This document shows, piece by piece, positions 40,806 to 51,614 of a stretch of 64,000 nt of DNA. The notes beneath the pieces were generated by a model. It saw only the letters and a list, made by a program, of their open reading frames with translations. It was not told the DNA's origin and did not search any database. Origin of the DNA: Ostrinia nubilalis. Taxonomy: Eukaryota > Arthropoda > Insecta > Lepidoptera > Crambidae. The DNA lies in contig NC_087110.1 of the NCBI RefSeq assembly GCF_963855985.1, positions 5,695,001 through 5,759,000 on the forward strand. The letters are read 5' to 3'. Every line of letters starts with the position of its first letter. Position 1 is the first letter of the stretch. The position numbers were made by a program, and so were the translations under genes.

Positions 40806-40954
40806 GACGGCCGTATTCACAAACGATGCTTGCTTCAGTGAAGCAGAAAATCGAACGCACAGCGTTGAATAGAGCTCTGTGATTGGTTCGTGTGTCACCC
40901 TGTGCGTCCACGCGCACTGTGAGACCTCATAGTAATGTTTGTGAATACGGGCGT
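40806..40954 (+). mobile_element. MITE family A, copy 7 (best preserved)
   Basis: TGA then CGGCCGTATTCACAAACGAT; GCTTCAGTGAAGCAGAAAAT; TCTGTGATTGGTTCGTGTGT; TGTTTGTGAATACGGGCG then TGA. Full length 149 bases with a TGA duplication. Confidence 0.85.
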
Positions 40955-41084
40955 GAATGTGAAACCACACAAGACCCAAGCAAATGGCGATATTTATCGG
41001 AGGCCAAGACATCATACTATGGGGTCGTTGGGACATCGGAATAGTAAGGTAAATAAGTTTTAAATGACTAGAAAAAATCTCACC

Positions 41085-41175
41085 ACCTAAGGTGGGAATC
41101 GAACCCATGACCTTTCACTTGCCGCGCGACTGCTCTTACCATCTGAGCTACTTAGACATTGGGAGAACCCGTCGA
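41085..41175 (-). mobile_element. tRNA-derived SINE-like element, copy 2
   Basis: Complement: AAGTAGCTCAGATGGTAAGA, GCAGTCGCGCGGCAAGTGAA, GGTCATGGGTTCGATTCCCA. Resembles tRNA-Ala by loop GCGGCAA, but U33 is C and the same flanks recur at 10505, so it is a SINE head rather than a tRNA gene. Confidence 0.65.
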
Positions 41176-41609
41176 AATGTTTAATGTAACCACAGAATAA
41201 TAATAAGTACTAATACTAATATGTACGCTGTTACGACCAGCGTTTGTTTCATCGATAATGCAGGAAGTAGGTATGTATAATCTACACAAGTATTCTTATA
41301 AATACTTTTCCAAGCTAATTGTTATATACTTTCCAAGCAAACAAAGTCGGCAGTTTTCACTAGTGCCTCATATAAGCAGGATAATAAGAAAAAGTATTAA
41401 GTACACAATTTTCCTGCTTCATAACAATAATAACTCTTTATATTATTATACTGATACTACGTTTGTGAACCGTGTTTGTGTTGGCGTAATGAAAACGAAA
41501 ATAATAACCGTGAAAATAATTCCTTATGATACACGAAAACTCTTTTTTTTTTGTTTATCTGTGGTTATCTAATTTTGCTGTGGATGTGTGTCACACCGTT
41601 AATCTAGTA

Positions 41610-41820
41610 GGACTATTCCCACCTCTCATTCCCACCGCTGCAACTCCTGTGTAGCCAGGGTCTACAGCTTGACCGCCAATAAAAACCCAACCAGCGAAGG
41701 TCAATGTTCCGGGGGAAAGTTAAACTGTCATTGGACCCGCAACGAAATTAATCAGAAGAACATAGAGAATTCGAAGTTAAGGTTCGACTTCCCTCCATTG
41801 CAAAGTCGATGACAGGTGAC
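41610..41820 (-). repeat. Interspersed repeat family G, copy 3
   Basis: GACTATTCCCACCTCTCATT, AGCTTGACCGCCAATAAAAA, AAGTTAAACTGTCATTGGAC, CGACTTCCCTCCATTGCAAA. Longest copy. Confidence 0.6.
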
Positions 41821-41942
41821 AAACAAAGGTAGTAGTAACCTTTAAGAAAAGATATACAGCTATTAACTTTGCCGTCGACTACAAATGACGATGAGTAATT
41901 TAAGGAGAGAAAAAAATAATTCAGTACACCTAGTTTTTTTTA

Positions 41943-42170
41943 TGCATAAAAAAGCAGGTATTTGACCACAATCGCACCTGATGTTAAGTGGGATGCAGTC
42001 TAGGATGCCCTATTCACTCTCGCCTTGAAAAGGCCCAGATAATAGTCTTCGGGAAAGACAGCAGCAGGCAGCGAATTCCAGTCCCTAGCTGTTCGCATTA
42101 TAAAAGAGTCATCGATTTCGCTTAGCGCGAGCTGGTGGAATGTCAACAATATAGGGATGGTACGCTAACC
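41943..42170 (-). mobile_element. LINE ORF2 end and 3'UTR
   Basis: Complement keeps ARDWNSLPAAVFPEDYYLG and FKARVNRAS before the stop, followed by GACTGCATCCCACTTAACAT. In-frame over about 40 codons. Same family as 60545 and 35400. Confidence 0.75.
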
Positions 42171-42212
42171 TGCGTCTGGTTCCCCGATGATGGAAGGGGG
42201 CTAGTGGAATTA

Positions 42213-42430
42213 GTTTATTCCGGCTGGTGACTGAGTTTGTTCCGGCGTTTCTTCTCAGCACTTGCCATATAATATTTGTCTCGAAGCGCTGGTAGGGCCC
42301 AAAAGATAAGGAGACATGTAAAGTGCCCCATAAGGGCTACCTTTTCTTTTTTATTTTTACTACATTTTGACGTTCATAAGTGCCACTTGTGGTCTAAACT
42401 GAATAAAATTTTTTGATTTTGATTTAGATT
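42213..42430 (+). mobile_element. LINE 3'UTR with TTTTGATTTTGA tail
   Basis: CTGGTGACTGAGTTTGTTCC, CGTTTCTTCTCAGCACTTGC, GAAGCGCTGGTAGGGCCCAA, then TGAATAAAATTTTTTGATTT. Older relative of 7102 and 32091. Confidence 0.65.
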
Positions 42431-42973
42431 TTGATTAGTTTCGGTGTTACACGAGTAACAACGGTGTGACACTCAGCCAGCCACCAATTTGTCTGTACGC
42501 GAAACTTTATCCGCTTTGATACGGAATTTCGTTGGCGTTTTCACAGTTGGGAAATTGCTGCCATAAAACAAATAAAATTAATATCACATCATAGTCAAGG
42601 AGAACCGTCACTTTTCTACAGAATCTAGGCGAATTATAATAAAATTGAAGAGTCAGTGTGTATATCAAATAAACAGCTTTAATATAGGTATGAAGGTACC
42701 TTTATATGAAGCTTATTATCAAAAATTATAGGTATGTTGTCTGATAGTCTTTGAAACTGCTGGATCTATTTTGTGAAAGCCCTGTTTCACTGGCAGTTAT
42801 TTGATGTTATAAAAGTTTACTTACATTTTTTTATTAAAAAGTATTTCGAGCAAAATAATATGAAATTGTGAACAACATTCTTGTTCTACATAATAATATG
42901 CCGGCGAAGACGCAGACGAAAGCTAGTTCCAAATATAAAAAATCTTTTTTTTTATTTTATGCCTATTTTTTAA

Positions 42974-43136
42974 TTAGCTTTCAGCCCGCGGCTTCGCCCG
43001 CGTTTAATTTTGTCTGTCACAGAAAACCTAATCGCGCGCGTCTATGTTCCAAAAACCGGGACTCAAACTAGGGGTTCAGCGGTTTAGGCGTGAAAGCAAG
43101 ACAGACAGAGTTACTTTCGCATTTATAATATTAGTA
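42974..43136 (-). mobile_element. Lep1-type Helitron-like element
   Basis: Complement starts near CTAATATTATAAATGCGAAA and ends CGGGCGAAGCCGCGGGCTGA then AAGCTAA, a CTRR-type terminus. Confidence 0.75.
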
Positions 43137-44046
43137 AGCATTTCATACGACATGATATCACATACGGCTTCATAAATAAAAAATGTAAGTTATTATTATT
43201 TATTTTTCCACAGAATCTAGTCATAGTACTTACTTTGAAGTTTTTTTTTGGACATACCTAAGTACCTTTTTTATTGGACATACATTATTAACCTACCTAA
43301 GTGGAACACCACTTAGGTAGGTAATTCGTTCAAGTAAAAAGATAATGAGCCGTATATTTATTCAAAAGAATATAATGTCAAGGACTTTTTTTACAATTCC
43401 TAAAAATTTTAACGGACCTTAGTTACACAGACCATCTAATGGATATTATATTAAATCTAACAGGTATGTCATTTGGAGATTATTTTTAGAACAGTAAAAA
43501 ACTGTTTTTAATTCTAAATTAGTTGTTGTACTCTCATATAAAAAGCCTACGATAAAATTTTTTGATTAAAGATTTACTGCTTCAAAAGATAACTTACATT
43601 ATTTTTACCTTGACAACTTTAAAAACAATTTAGTGAATTTAGTTGGTATTTAAAAGTTTCTTTAAACATGAATGCGTGGGTGTCAAAATGTTATCAAATC
43701 TTTGTAATTTGCTGTAAGAAAGTACGAAGTTTTGTACCTAAGTACCTACTGCCTACTTTACAAAATCATTCTTTTTTTAATTGCAACTCTTAATATTGAT
43801 TTCCCTTTGATAAATATCAAACTCTAATTTATAATTCAAAAGCTTTTATTGATAACAATCTAACTGTTAACTCTTCTTAATTTAAACTGATTTTGATTTA
43901 ATAGTCAAGTTGAAACAATTGAAGTTCTAGAATTTTTTGAAACAAAACACTATCCAATCTTCAGCGCAAGTTGGAGAAATTGGCCAGTCCATTAGCGAAC
44001 TATTGCAGGTGCGAGTCGGTTGGCGTACTTAGGGTTCCGTACCACA
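43137..44046. other. No recognised feature
   Basis: A/T-rich; a CCACTTAGGTAGG inverted repeat at 43290-43325 is the only structure noticed, plus a GGGTTCCGTACC scrap at 44030. Confidence 0.4.
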
Positions 44047-44184
44047 AAGGCTTAGTTGCACCATTTTACATTAACTTTAAAAAATGACAAAAGTCTATCT
44101 AATGTAAAATGCCATACAAAAACACTGGTTATGGTTGGTATGGTATGGTATGTGGTTAAAAGAGGGTGGTGCAACTCAGCCTAA
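44047..44184 (+). mobile_element. MITE family B, copy 5
   Basis: GGCTTAGTTGCACCATTTTA to AGGGTGGTGCAACTCAGCC then TAA; internal GGTATGGTATGGTATG expansion. Confidence 0.7.
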
Positions 44185-44289
44185 GGATTTCACCATTAAA
44201 TGAGGTGTATCGAACCTAGTTATAGAGCTATCATCGTCATGATAACGGATCATTTGATGTCAATTTGCTGTTAAAATAGCGTTAACGGG

Positions 44290-44435
44290 AAACGGGACTA
44301 TTCCCACCTCTCGTTCCCACCGCTGCAACTTCTGTGTAGTCAGGATCTACAGCTTGACCGCCAATAAAGACCAAACCAGTAAAGGTAAAATTTGTCCCGG
44401 GTGAAAGTTTAACTGTCATTGGGCAAAATTAATCA
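44290..44435 (-). repeat. Interspersed repeat family G, copy 4
   Basis: GGGACTATTCCCACCTCTCG, TACAGCTTGACCGCCAATAA, AAGTTTAACTGTCATTGGGC. Confidence 0.6.
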
Positions 44436-44964
44436 GAAGGCGTTAACCATTAATTGTTGGCGCAAATCAATTAAAAAATAATATGTTTCTATTTTGACAG
44501 CCGGTTAGAGCAAAATATGGTATGTTGTCATAACCATGACAGCTCTTAAATAAGTTCAATAGAACTCGTTTAATGGTGAAATCCGCCTGAAGTTTCTGAC
44601 GGAAAAATCCCTAAACTAAGCAGATCTTCAATAAGCAATGATTTTCCTGAATACTGCCAATTATTGCCAGAGTTCAACATCGTGAAAACTGTTGCCATAA
44701 CTTTCCCTGAAGCTTGAAACAACTAATAACTACTAAGGCGCAGTTTTTTATCCGTAGCTAAAGTAACCAATATTGTCAGTTTGTTTTAGTTAAAAATTGT
44801 ACTAGAAATCACGCTAAACATTAAGGACGTCGCACATTTATCAACCCGGAAAGGGATCGTAACCGTTTCAACTCGAGGCGGTCAGTATTCTTTGTATGAA
44901 ACTCCATACTGCAACGCACACTAATCCGCACCGTAACATATGACATAAGCGCCTCGCCTCGCAA

Positions 44965-46053
44965 TGAGGGCTATCGTTTTAGCGCTCACCAGTTAGCGCC
45001 ACTGTAGAGTAAGGTCCTGTCACTTGCTAGTAGCGAAGACAGTGCCACCAATTGGTGAGCGCTAAAGTGGTAGGAGGACTATCGCATTTGCACTCATCAA
45101 GATGGCGCCACTGTAGAGTAAGGTCACAAAATATAACAGAAGGTAAACTCATGTATGTACCTCGCTTTGCATACCTCTCTCGCTCGCACGCTCGGCCGTC
45201 GCGCTAGGGTTGTCTTGTCATGTGTTGCGTTTATTTCGTTATGATAGAAAAATGTTACTCTTAATACTATGCAAGAAAGACAATAACAGATATCCACGTA
45301 TACTTATTTATATTTAGTACGTTATTATAGTAATAGTTTGCAAACAAATACACGAGAAGGAAGTAGTATTTAGTTGAGTGGTTGACACTATTATCCAACT
45401 AATATTATAAATGCGAAAGTTTGGATGTCTGGATGTTTGTTGCTCTTTCACGCAAAAACTACTGAACGGATTTTGATGTAACTTTACAGTATTATTGTTT
45501 ATAACCCAGAATAACATATTATAGGCTATAATTTATGACGATCTGTGACAAACTGAATTTCACGCGGGCAAAAGCTAGTTATCCAATAATTCATAAAACC
45601 TCTCTAAAACAATTCGATATTCCTAATAATTGAGCTGGCTTTCAATTTCAATTGAAATTCAAATAAATAACTTACTTACCTCCCCGAATCAACTGGTAAT
45701 TTAAAAAATGAAAATTCGGTATTTAATGATGAGTTTAAGCAACCAAATACCGAACAATTATAATATGACTTTTTCTGTTCACTCATTTTCGTCAATTTCG
45801 CAAAACAAAATAATATCACAGGCGGTTGACCGGCGCGTGACTCAAGCGAACCACAGCAAACGTGTGGCGAACGTCTGTCGCGCTCGCGCCACGTCGCGCT
45901 CGCATTCGTCCAAGACAGTCTTGCTAGAGCGGTGTCTATGTGTGCGTGGCTCGAGCGCGTTTAGTATGGAGTTTGTCTTCTGTTATATTTTGTGGTAAGG
46001 TGCTGTCAATCGCCAGGGGTGCCAACTGTTAAGTATAAAAACGATAGCCCTCA
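44965..46053. mobile_element. TIR element TGAGGGCTATCGTTTT, GC-rich interior
   Basis: TGAGGGCTATCGTTTT at left and AAAACGATAGCCCTCA at right; subterminal blocks also mirror each other (ACAAAATATAACAGAAG at 45127 versus CTTCTGTTATATTTTGT at 45977). GCGCCACTGTAGAGTAAGGT occurs twice at the left. The right interior is CpG-rich (45820-45960). An open frame at 45708-45998 crosses the subterminal repeat and is not credible. Superfamily unknown. Confidence 0.7.
45394..45578 (+). mobile_element. Lep1-type Helitron-like element, nested
   Basis: A|TCCAACTAATATTATAAATG to TTTCACGCGGGCAAAAGCTAG|T. Exact A|TC...CTAG|T ends inside the TIR element 44965-46053, so it is younger than its host. Confidence 0.8.
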
Positions 46054-46117
46054 TTGACAGCTCGCGAAAGGCGATACGGTGTTGATCCCTTTCCGATTTA
46101 ATAAGTCTGCTATAAGC

Positions 46118-47264
46118 TTTATTCAAAAAACGCATTTTTCTGATTTTCATCCACTTCTCATTCAATTTGACATATTGACAAATGGCTATTTTAAGTACGG
46201 ATCAAAAAACTACTCCTAACTTTCTTACACGGAATCGAACCGAACTGTGTAAATATAGCTACTGAAAATAGAAAATTCGCCTCTGAAAGGGGCAAGCGGT
46301 CTTATCTGTCCCTTTTTGGAGACATTTAAAATGTATCAAGACGTCATCGAGCGGTCCCTCTCTAATGGTAGCTATTACGGAATTTTGGTATTAGGGCCGC
46401 GATACACTAGCGGAGATATCGTTTAAAGGACGATTGAAATTAAATATCTTTATTTTTAGACCAATAATTTTATTTTTTATTTTATTTATTTATTTATATT
46501 AGGGAAACAAACAATTTTGATATACAGACAAATAATCACACAAAAAATAGGACATAAATCAGCAAAGTTTCCACAGTTAAAATTAATACAGAGTGCAGAC
46601 TAAAAATTAATTAAATAGTAATAAATTATACATTAATTTCTAAATGTCAAATAAATACAATGTCAATTTTATAAGTATTTGGCATTTATGAATGTATGAT
46701 TCGAGCATGCTTTTTTGGCTCAATTTGAGTACCGTGGTACCGTCAACAGAATCTATGTCATTTAACTATTCACTTAAAAAAAATTGACGTGATGGATATT
46801 ATGATGTGTGATGACTTTTAAAATACTTCTTTGACTTTCAGTCTATAAACTGGAATCCTGCAACATCAAAAAATAGAAGAATTAGGTCATGTACGAAAAA
46901 ACGAGGGTTATTAGTTCAAAACAAAATAAAAGCTTAGTACTTTATTGATTAAAAAACGCGCTTTTCCAACTATTCTGTCTGCAAAAATCGGATAATGTCA
47001 GATAGCTGTCGCTAATCTGAGTATTAAGCCCGTGATGCGACAAAACAAATGAATTCCACGAATCACAGATCAGTTTAGTGGATCTCCCGTGGGCGGCGGG
47101 CCTAAAGAATTCGGCCTAAATTGGGGAACTTAATGAGAGCCTAAAAGATTTATTACGAAACTCATTACAACACCTCGATCTATATTTAGGTGATTGAGAG
47201 TATTTTTTTCTAAAGGGTAGAAACGACAAGAGATCTCACTCGATTCAATATCATCATCTCAGCC
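46118..47264. other. No recognised feature
   Basis: A/T-rich DNA with TTTATTTATTTA runs near 46480. No gene or element boundary found. Confidence 0.4.
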
Positions 47265-47400
47265 ATAGGACGTCCACTGCTGAACATAGGCCTCGCCCAA
47301 TGCTTTCCATGCTGCCCGGTTGGTAGCGGCCTGCGTCCAGCGCCTTCCTGCTACCTTTATGATGTCGTCGGTCCCACGCCGCGTTTTCCAGTACGCGGCC
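47265..47400 (-). mobile_element. RTE-like LINE C-terminal fragment
   Basis: CATAGGACGTCCACTGCTGA, CAATGCTTTCCATGCTGCCC, GGTAGCGGCCTGCGTCCAGC. Encodes AAWKALGEAYVQQW-type end on the minus strand. Confidence 0.75.
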
Positions 47401-47417
47401 TCCACTCACTCGATTAT

Positions 47418-47510
47418 TTTTAAACTATACAAGACATCGAAAAACTTGTTATTGATCCTGAAAGTGCTTTACGAGCTCTATCAAACGGTATCAATAATAG
47501 GTTACAAAAT
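47418..47510 (-). repeat. Interspersed repeat fragment, mate of 12236
   Basis: AACTATACAAGACATCGAAA, CCTGAAAGTGCTTTACGAGC, TCTATCAAACGGTATCAATA. It lies precisely between two opposed RTE fragments. Confidence 0.45.
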
Positions 47511-47520
47511 AAATTAGATC

Positions 47521-47760
47521 TCTGTAAACGAACTGAAGTCGCTGACATAGCCCGATGGATAAGCAATCTGAAGTAGCAATGGGGCACGCAGAACTGATGG
47601 CCGTTTAGACAGCAAAGTTTTGGAAAGTTAGAAGTTATGGATCCATCCACAAGGTGGACAGACGACCTTATAACGGTAGCAGGAAGGCGCTGGATGCAAG
47701 CCGCTACTATCCGGCCAATCTGGGAATCATTGGGAGCGGCCTGTGTTTCAATGGACGAAT
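47521..47760 (+). mobile_element. RTE-like LINE C-terminal fragment, opposite orientation
   Basis: GTAAACGAACTGAAGTCGCT, GACATAGCCCGATGGATAAG, GGTAGCAGGAAGGCGCTGGA. Several indels; the reading frame is lost. Confidence 0.7.
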
Positions 47761-47791
47761 GAATGTAGTTGAAATTATGGTGTTTAATCTT

Positions 47792-47944
47792 ACGCCCGTA
47801 TTCACAAACATTACTATGAGATCTTACAGTGCGCGTGGACGCACAGGGTGACACACGAACCAATCACAGAGCTCTATTTAACGCTGCGCTGTGCGTTCGA
47901 TTTGTTGCTTCACTTAAGCAAGTATCGTTTGAGAATATGAGCGT
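47792..47944 (-). mobile_element. MITE family A, copy 8
   Basis: TTA then CGCCCGTATTCACAAACATT; CACACGAACCAATCACAGAG; CACTTAAGCAAGTATCGTTT; end GAGAATATGAGCG then TTA. TTA duplication at both ends. Confidence 0.85.
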
Positions 47945-48345
47945 TACTTAACATTGATTAATATTCGACTATACAGCGCGTTTCTACTTCTCGTAATTAT
48001 AATTCATTAAACTTTTATGTCATCTGCGCGATTCTAAGAAGTAAAATAACGTTTAATTATAATTAAAACAGAATAATCTAAGCCAAATATTTTCATTCAT
48101 TTATTATATTTGCATTATAATACCTATACTTAATTCGGAGAAATCTTATTGTACGAAATACATTTCTTTTAATTAAAGACAAGTTCTACGAATTTCAGCA
48201 TTAAGGATGAAATAATTGTAAGGCTAATTAATGAAAATATGAAATGAATAGATTTATTAATATTATATCTGACTACTCGCCTAAATAAGTCAATATCAAT
48301 ATTGACATTCGATAGGTACCCAAAATTCTCTTCGAAACTAGATTA
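47945..48345. other. No recognised feature
   Basis: A/T-rich. Confidence 0.4.
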
Positions 48346-48950
48346 TCTACACTAATATTATAAAGAGGAAAACTTTGTTTGTTTGTTTGTTTGTTTAGTT
48401 GTAATGGATAGGCTCAAAAACTACTGGACCGATTTTAAAAATTCTTTCACCATTCGAAAGCTACATTACTCACGAGTAACATAGGCTAAATTTTATTTTG
48501 GAAAAACATAGGGTCCCGTAAAATATTTGGGATTTTCATAAGACGTGGAAAAGCGCCATCTATCGTCATTGGTTAAAATCTTCTCGCGCCTGACAAAAAT
48601 TTTTGAGGTTCATAAATATTCATGAAGGCAAAGCTGTCAAACGCCATCTATCGACATCATTAGTAAATTAGTAACTAAATATTACATGTCTGTACTGTGT
48701 ACTATGAATAGCGCTATTCGTAAATAATATTGAAAATTTAGTAATTATAAAGATATTTTATGTAATTGAACCATTCACTGTATGTACCTATTTGAATCAT
48801 TCACTGTGTTTAATCAAATCAAAGTGTTAATTAGTAACTTTTACAAACTTCCTTGCAGATTCTTACTATGTGCCGCCATCTACCGAGATGAATATTAGGG
48901 AACGGTTCAGCGGCGGACGAATGGGATGGGCGCGTGGGCGATTGTAGTTA
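48346..48950 (+). mobile_element. Helitron-like element of the (TTTG)n type, worn 3' end
   Basis: A|TCTACACTAATATTATAAAG, (TTTG)n at 48375, then AAAAACTACTGGACCGATTT, GCTACATTACTCACGAGTAA and CATAGGCTAAATTTTATTTT. CGCCATCTATCG occurs twice downstream. The 3' boundary near GGGCGCGTGGGCGATTGTAG is inferred from decay of the usual GC-rich end. Confidence 0.55.
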
Positions 48951-49009
48951 AATATGATATAAATTACGTCGTTTTTATTTTATGTAATTATGTAATTTGT
49001 TAATTTTTA

Positions 49010-50075
49010 GGGTTCCGTACCTCAAAAGGAAAAAACGGAACCCTTATAGGATCACTTTGTTGTCCGTCCGTCCTTCTGTCAAGACCCTTTATCTCAAGAA
49101 CGCGTGAACGTATCAAGCTGAAATTCACATGAAATACTCAGGTCTATTGTCCCTTTAAGCTGTGAAAATATCAAACTTCTAAGCCAAGCCAATCAAAAGA
49201 TACAGCCGATTATGTCGATATTTTCAACAAATTTTCGACACTCGCAAAGGAATCAAAACCTACAGGATACTTCCCGTAAACTCAGAATCTTGAAATTTGG
49301 CATAAAGCATTGTCATATAATGCAAATATAGGAAAAATTGCGAAAATTACATTTTTTTAGTTATATAATATAATAAAAATATTTTAATAAAATGAAACTT
49401 ACTACCTTATTTCTCACGACCGAATAAAGGTATCAAATTGAAACTTATACCAAATACCTAGATCTATTGTCCCTTTAAGAAATAAAAAAATCAAACTTCT
49501 AAGTTAACGCGATCAAAAGATACAGCAGTTTATACCGACACCTTAGACGAATTTCCGTCACACGCTAGGGAATCAAAACCTACAAGGTACTACCAAGGAA
49601 CTCAGAATCTTGAAATTCGGCACGAAGCAACGTTATATAGTACAGATAAAGGAAAAATTGCGAAAATGATGAATTTGAAGTTATATAAAATTTAAAATAT
49701 TATTTTTGCTTATATGACATAAAATATTTTTTTAATAATTATAAACTTACTACCTACCCTTTTTCACATGAACGCGTAGAGATAATAAAGTTGAAATTCA
49801 TATCAAACACTTCTTAAATCTAATTGCCTCTAAACTGTGAGAAATTCTAAATCAACGCAAAAATTCAAAACGCTGAGGTAGGTACCTACCTATAATGCAA
49901 ATATAGGAAAAATAAATAAATAAAAAATAATCATACCGCATATTTTGAAATTCGCCACTACTCGCAACGGAATCAAGTAAGTAATTTGATTTAATACGTC
50001 ATAAATTGTAAACCGCTACGTTTGTACGGCGGAACCCTCGGTGTGCGAGCCCGACTCGCACTTGGCCGGTTTTTG
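49010..50075 (+). repeat. GGGTTCCGTACC ... CACTTGGCCGG element with three internal repeats
   Basis: Begins GGGTTCCGTACCTCAAAAGG and ends GTACGGCGGAACCCTCGGTG, then CCCGACTCGCACTTGGCCGG. Inside, a unit of about 320-350 bases repeats about 2.6 times: GAACGCGTGAACGTATCAAG (49098), then CGAATAAAGGTATCAAATTG (49420), then GAACGCGTAGAGATAATAAA (49768), each followed by ATTGTCCC-like and GAATCAAAACCTACA blocks. Only about 10 bases of the two ends are inverted (GGTTCCG/CGGAACC). Recognised as a lepidopteran repeat; class uncertain. Confidence 0.7.
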
Positions 50076-50255
50076 GTAGGGTCTTTATTTTAATTACTTA
50101 GGTTGGTAGGTACTTACTTATTTGATTTTAATGATAATTACTATAGGTACGTATAATTTTAGTAGAAAGAAAGGTCATTGAATGACTAAGTGACTCACTC
50201 AGTCATCACGAAGTCTCAGAAACTACAAGTCTCAAAAGGGTTCTCATAGGAGTTA

Positions 50256-50674
50256 ATGGTCTATTCCACTTTGATCACCTGGCTTTGATCACCAAGATGA
50301 TCAAAGTGGACTCCAGTTAAATTATTTTTTTAGTGTCCTTTAATCACCTATAAATAAATCATACCTCTGAATTGTCACATACATGTCCAATCTGTTTATT
50401 GCGGTTTTTAGAAAATATCAAAAATGTTACAAAACAAAAAATGTAGTACAACAATTGGACATGTGACTATTCAGAGGAGGTGTGATTTGTTTGTAGATGA
50501 TCAAAGGACACTAAAATAATAATTTAACTAGAGTCCACTTGGCTCACCCAGAACATCGTATCCGTGGGTGATCAAAAGGCACAGAATAAATTCAAAGGAC
50601 ACTAAATTGTCGCTGTAAGTCCACTTTGATCACCTAGCTGATCAAAGTCAGGTGATCAAAGTGGAATACACCTC
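50256..50674. mobile_element. TIR MITE with repeated TGATCAAAGTGGA motif
   Basis: GGTCTATTCCACTTTGATCA at left and TGATCAAAGTGGAATACACC at right. TGATCAAAGTGGA or its complement occurs at least five times at both ends, and CAAAGGACACTAAA blocks mirror each other around the centre. It interrupts the Helitron-like string GGTTCCTTTTAGAAC. Confidence 0.75.
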
Positions 50675-50823
50675 CTTTTAGAACGTAGGTAGTCACTAAG
50701 ACGAAATTTTGCAAAATTCAACCCTTATGGGAGTTAAAAAGGGGGTTGGAAGTTTGTATTGTAGTCCTCGGTTTTTAAAGTAAGAGACTTGAAAGTTAAA
50801 ATGTATGCTCACTTTGATCTCTA

Positions 50824-51614
50824 GATATTGTGGAGGTGTACATATACTGTTCGGTACACTGTGGTACTGTGTACACATCGGTTTGCCGACGATATATGGC
50901 AGAATCGTTGGAAGATCTTGGCACAGTGCTCGAAGACCTTAATCGATTTTCCCAACAGGTAGGCCTGAATATGAACATGGACAAAACGAAGCTTATGTCG
51001 AATGTCCATGTTGCGCCCTACCCAGTTTCAGTTGGAAGCTCAATTCTCGAGATTGTCGACAAGTATGTCTAATTGTCTACCTCGGACAATCGATCAAGCT
51101 AGGTCCAATTTCGAGAAGGAGGTCAGTCGTCGAATCCAACTCGGCTGGGCAGCGTTCGGGAAACTATGCAACATCTTTTCGTCCAAAATACCTCAATGCC
51201 TGAAGGAAGACTAGAGTGAATAACCAATGTGTGTTAGCAGTGATAACTATGGCTCGGAAACCTGGCCTCTCACTATAGGTCTTATACAGAAGCTTGCTGC
51301 TTGGTGTTTCTTTGCGAGATCGAATCAGAAATGAGGAGATCCAGAAACGAACCAAAGTCGCTGACATAGCCCGACGGATTAGCAAGCAATGGGCAGGGCA
51401 CATAGTACGCAGAACTGACGGCCGATGGGGCAGAAAGGTTCTGGAATGGAGACCGCGTACCGGAAAACGCAGAGTGGGACGTCCACCTACAAGGTGGACC
51501 GACGACATCGTAAAGGTAGCAGGGAAGCGCTGGACGCAGGCCGCTTCCAATCGATCAACATGGAAAGCATTGGGGGAGGCCTATGTTCAGCAGTGGACGT
51601 CCTATGGCTGAAAT
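50824..51614 (+). mobile_element. RTE-clade LINE, reverse-transcriptase end to C-terminus
   Basis: HRFADDI at 50876 is the catalytic palm motif ([F/Y]xDD) region, followed in shifted frame by DLGTVLEDLNRFSQQVGLNM and NMDKTKLMSN, then YLGQSIKLGRSNFEKEVSRR, IQLGWAAFGKL, ITYGSETWPLT, and from 51294 the open C-terminus: RTKVADIARRISKQWAGHIV, VGRPPTRWTDDIVKVAGKRW and EAYVQQWTSYG stop. Stop at 51609-51611. At least three frameshifts; dead. It gives the reference ending for the other fragments of the family. Confidence 0.9.

Larger units (their letters stand above)
44824..46117. mobile_element. MITE family C split by a TIR element
   Basis: Left part 44824-44964 (CATTTATCAACCCGGAAAGG, GTTTCAACTCGAGGCGGTCA) and right part 46054-46117 (GAAAGGCGATACGGTGTTGA, CCCTTTCCGATTTAATAAGT) together form one family-C copy. 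Confidence 0.7.

Noticed and set aside
45708..45998. 96-codon plus-strand open frame
   Set aside because: It runs through the CpG-rich interior and subterminal repeat of a TIR element; Arg/Ser/Ala composition follows base composition.
47420..47863. 147-codon minus-strand open frame
   Set aside because: It joins antisense of three unrelated repeats (MITE family A, an RTE fragment read in reverse and a repeat scrap), so it cannot be one protein.
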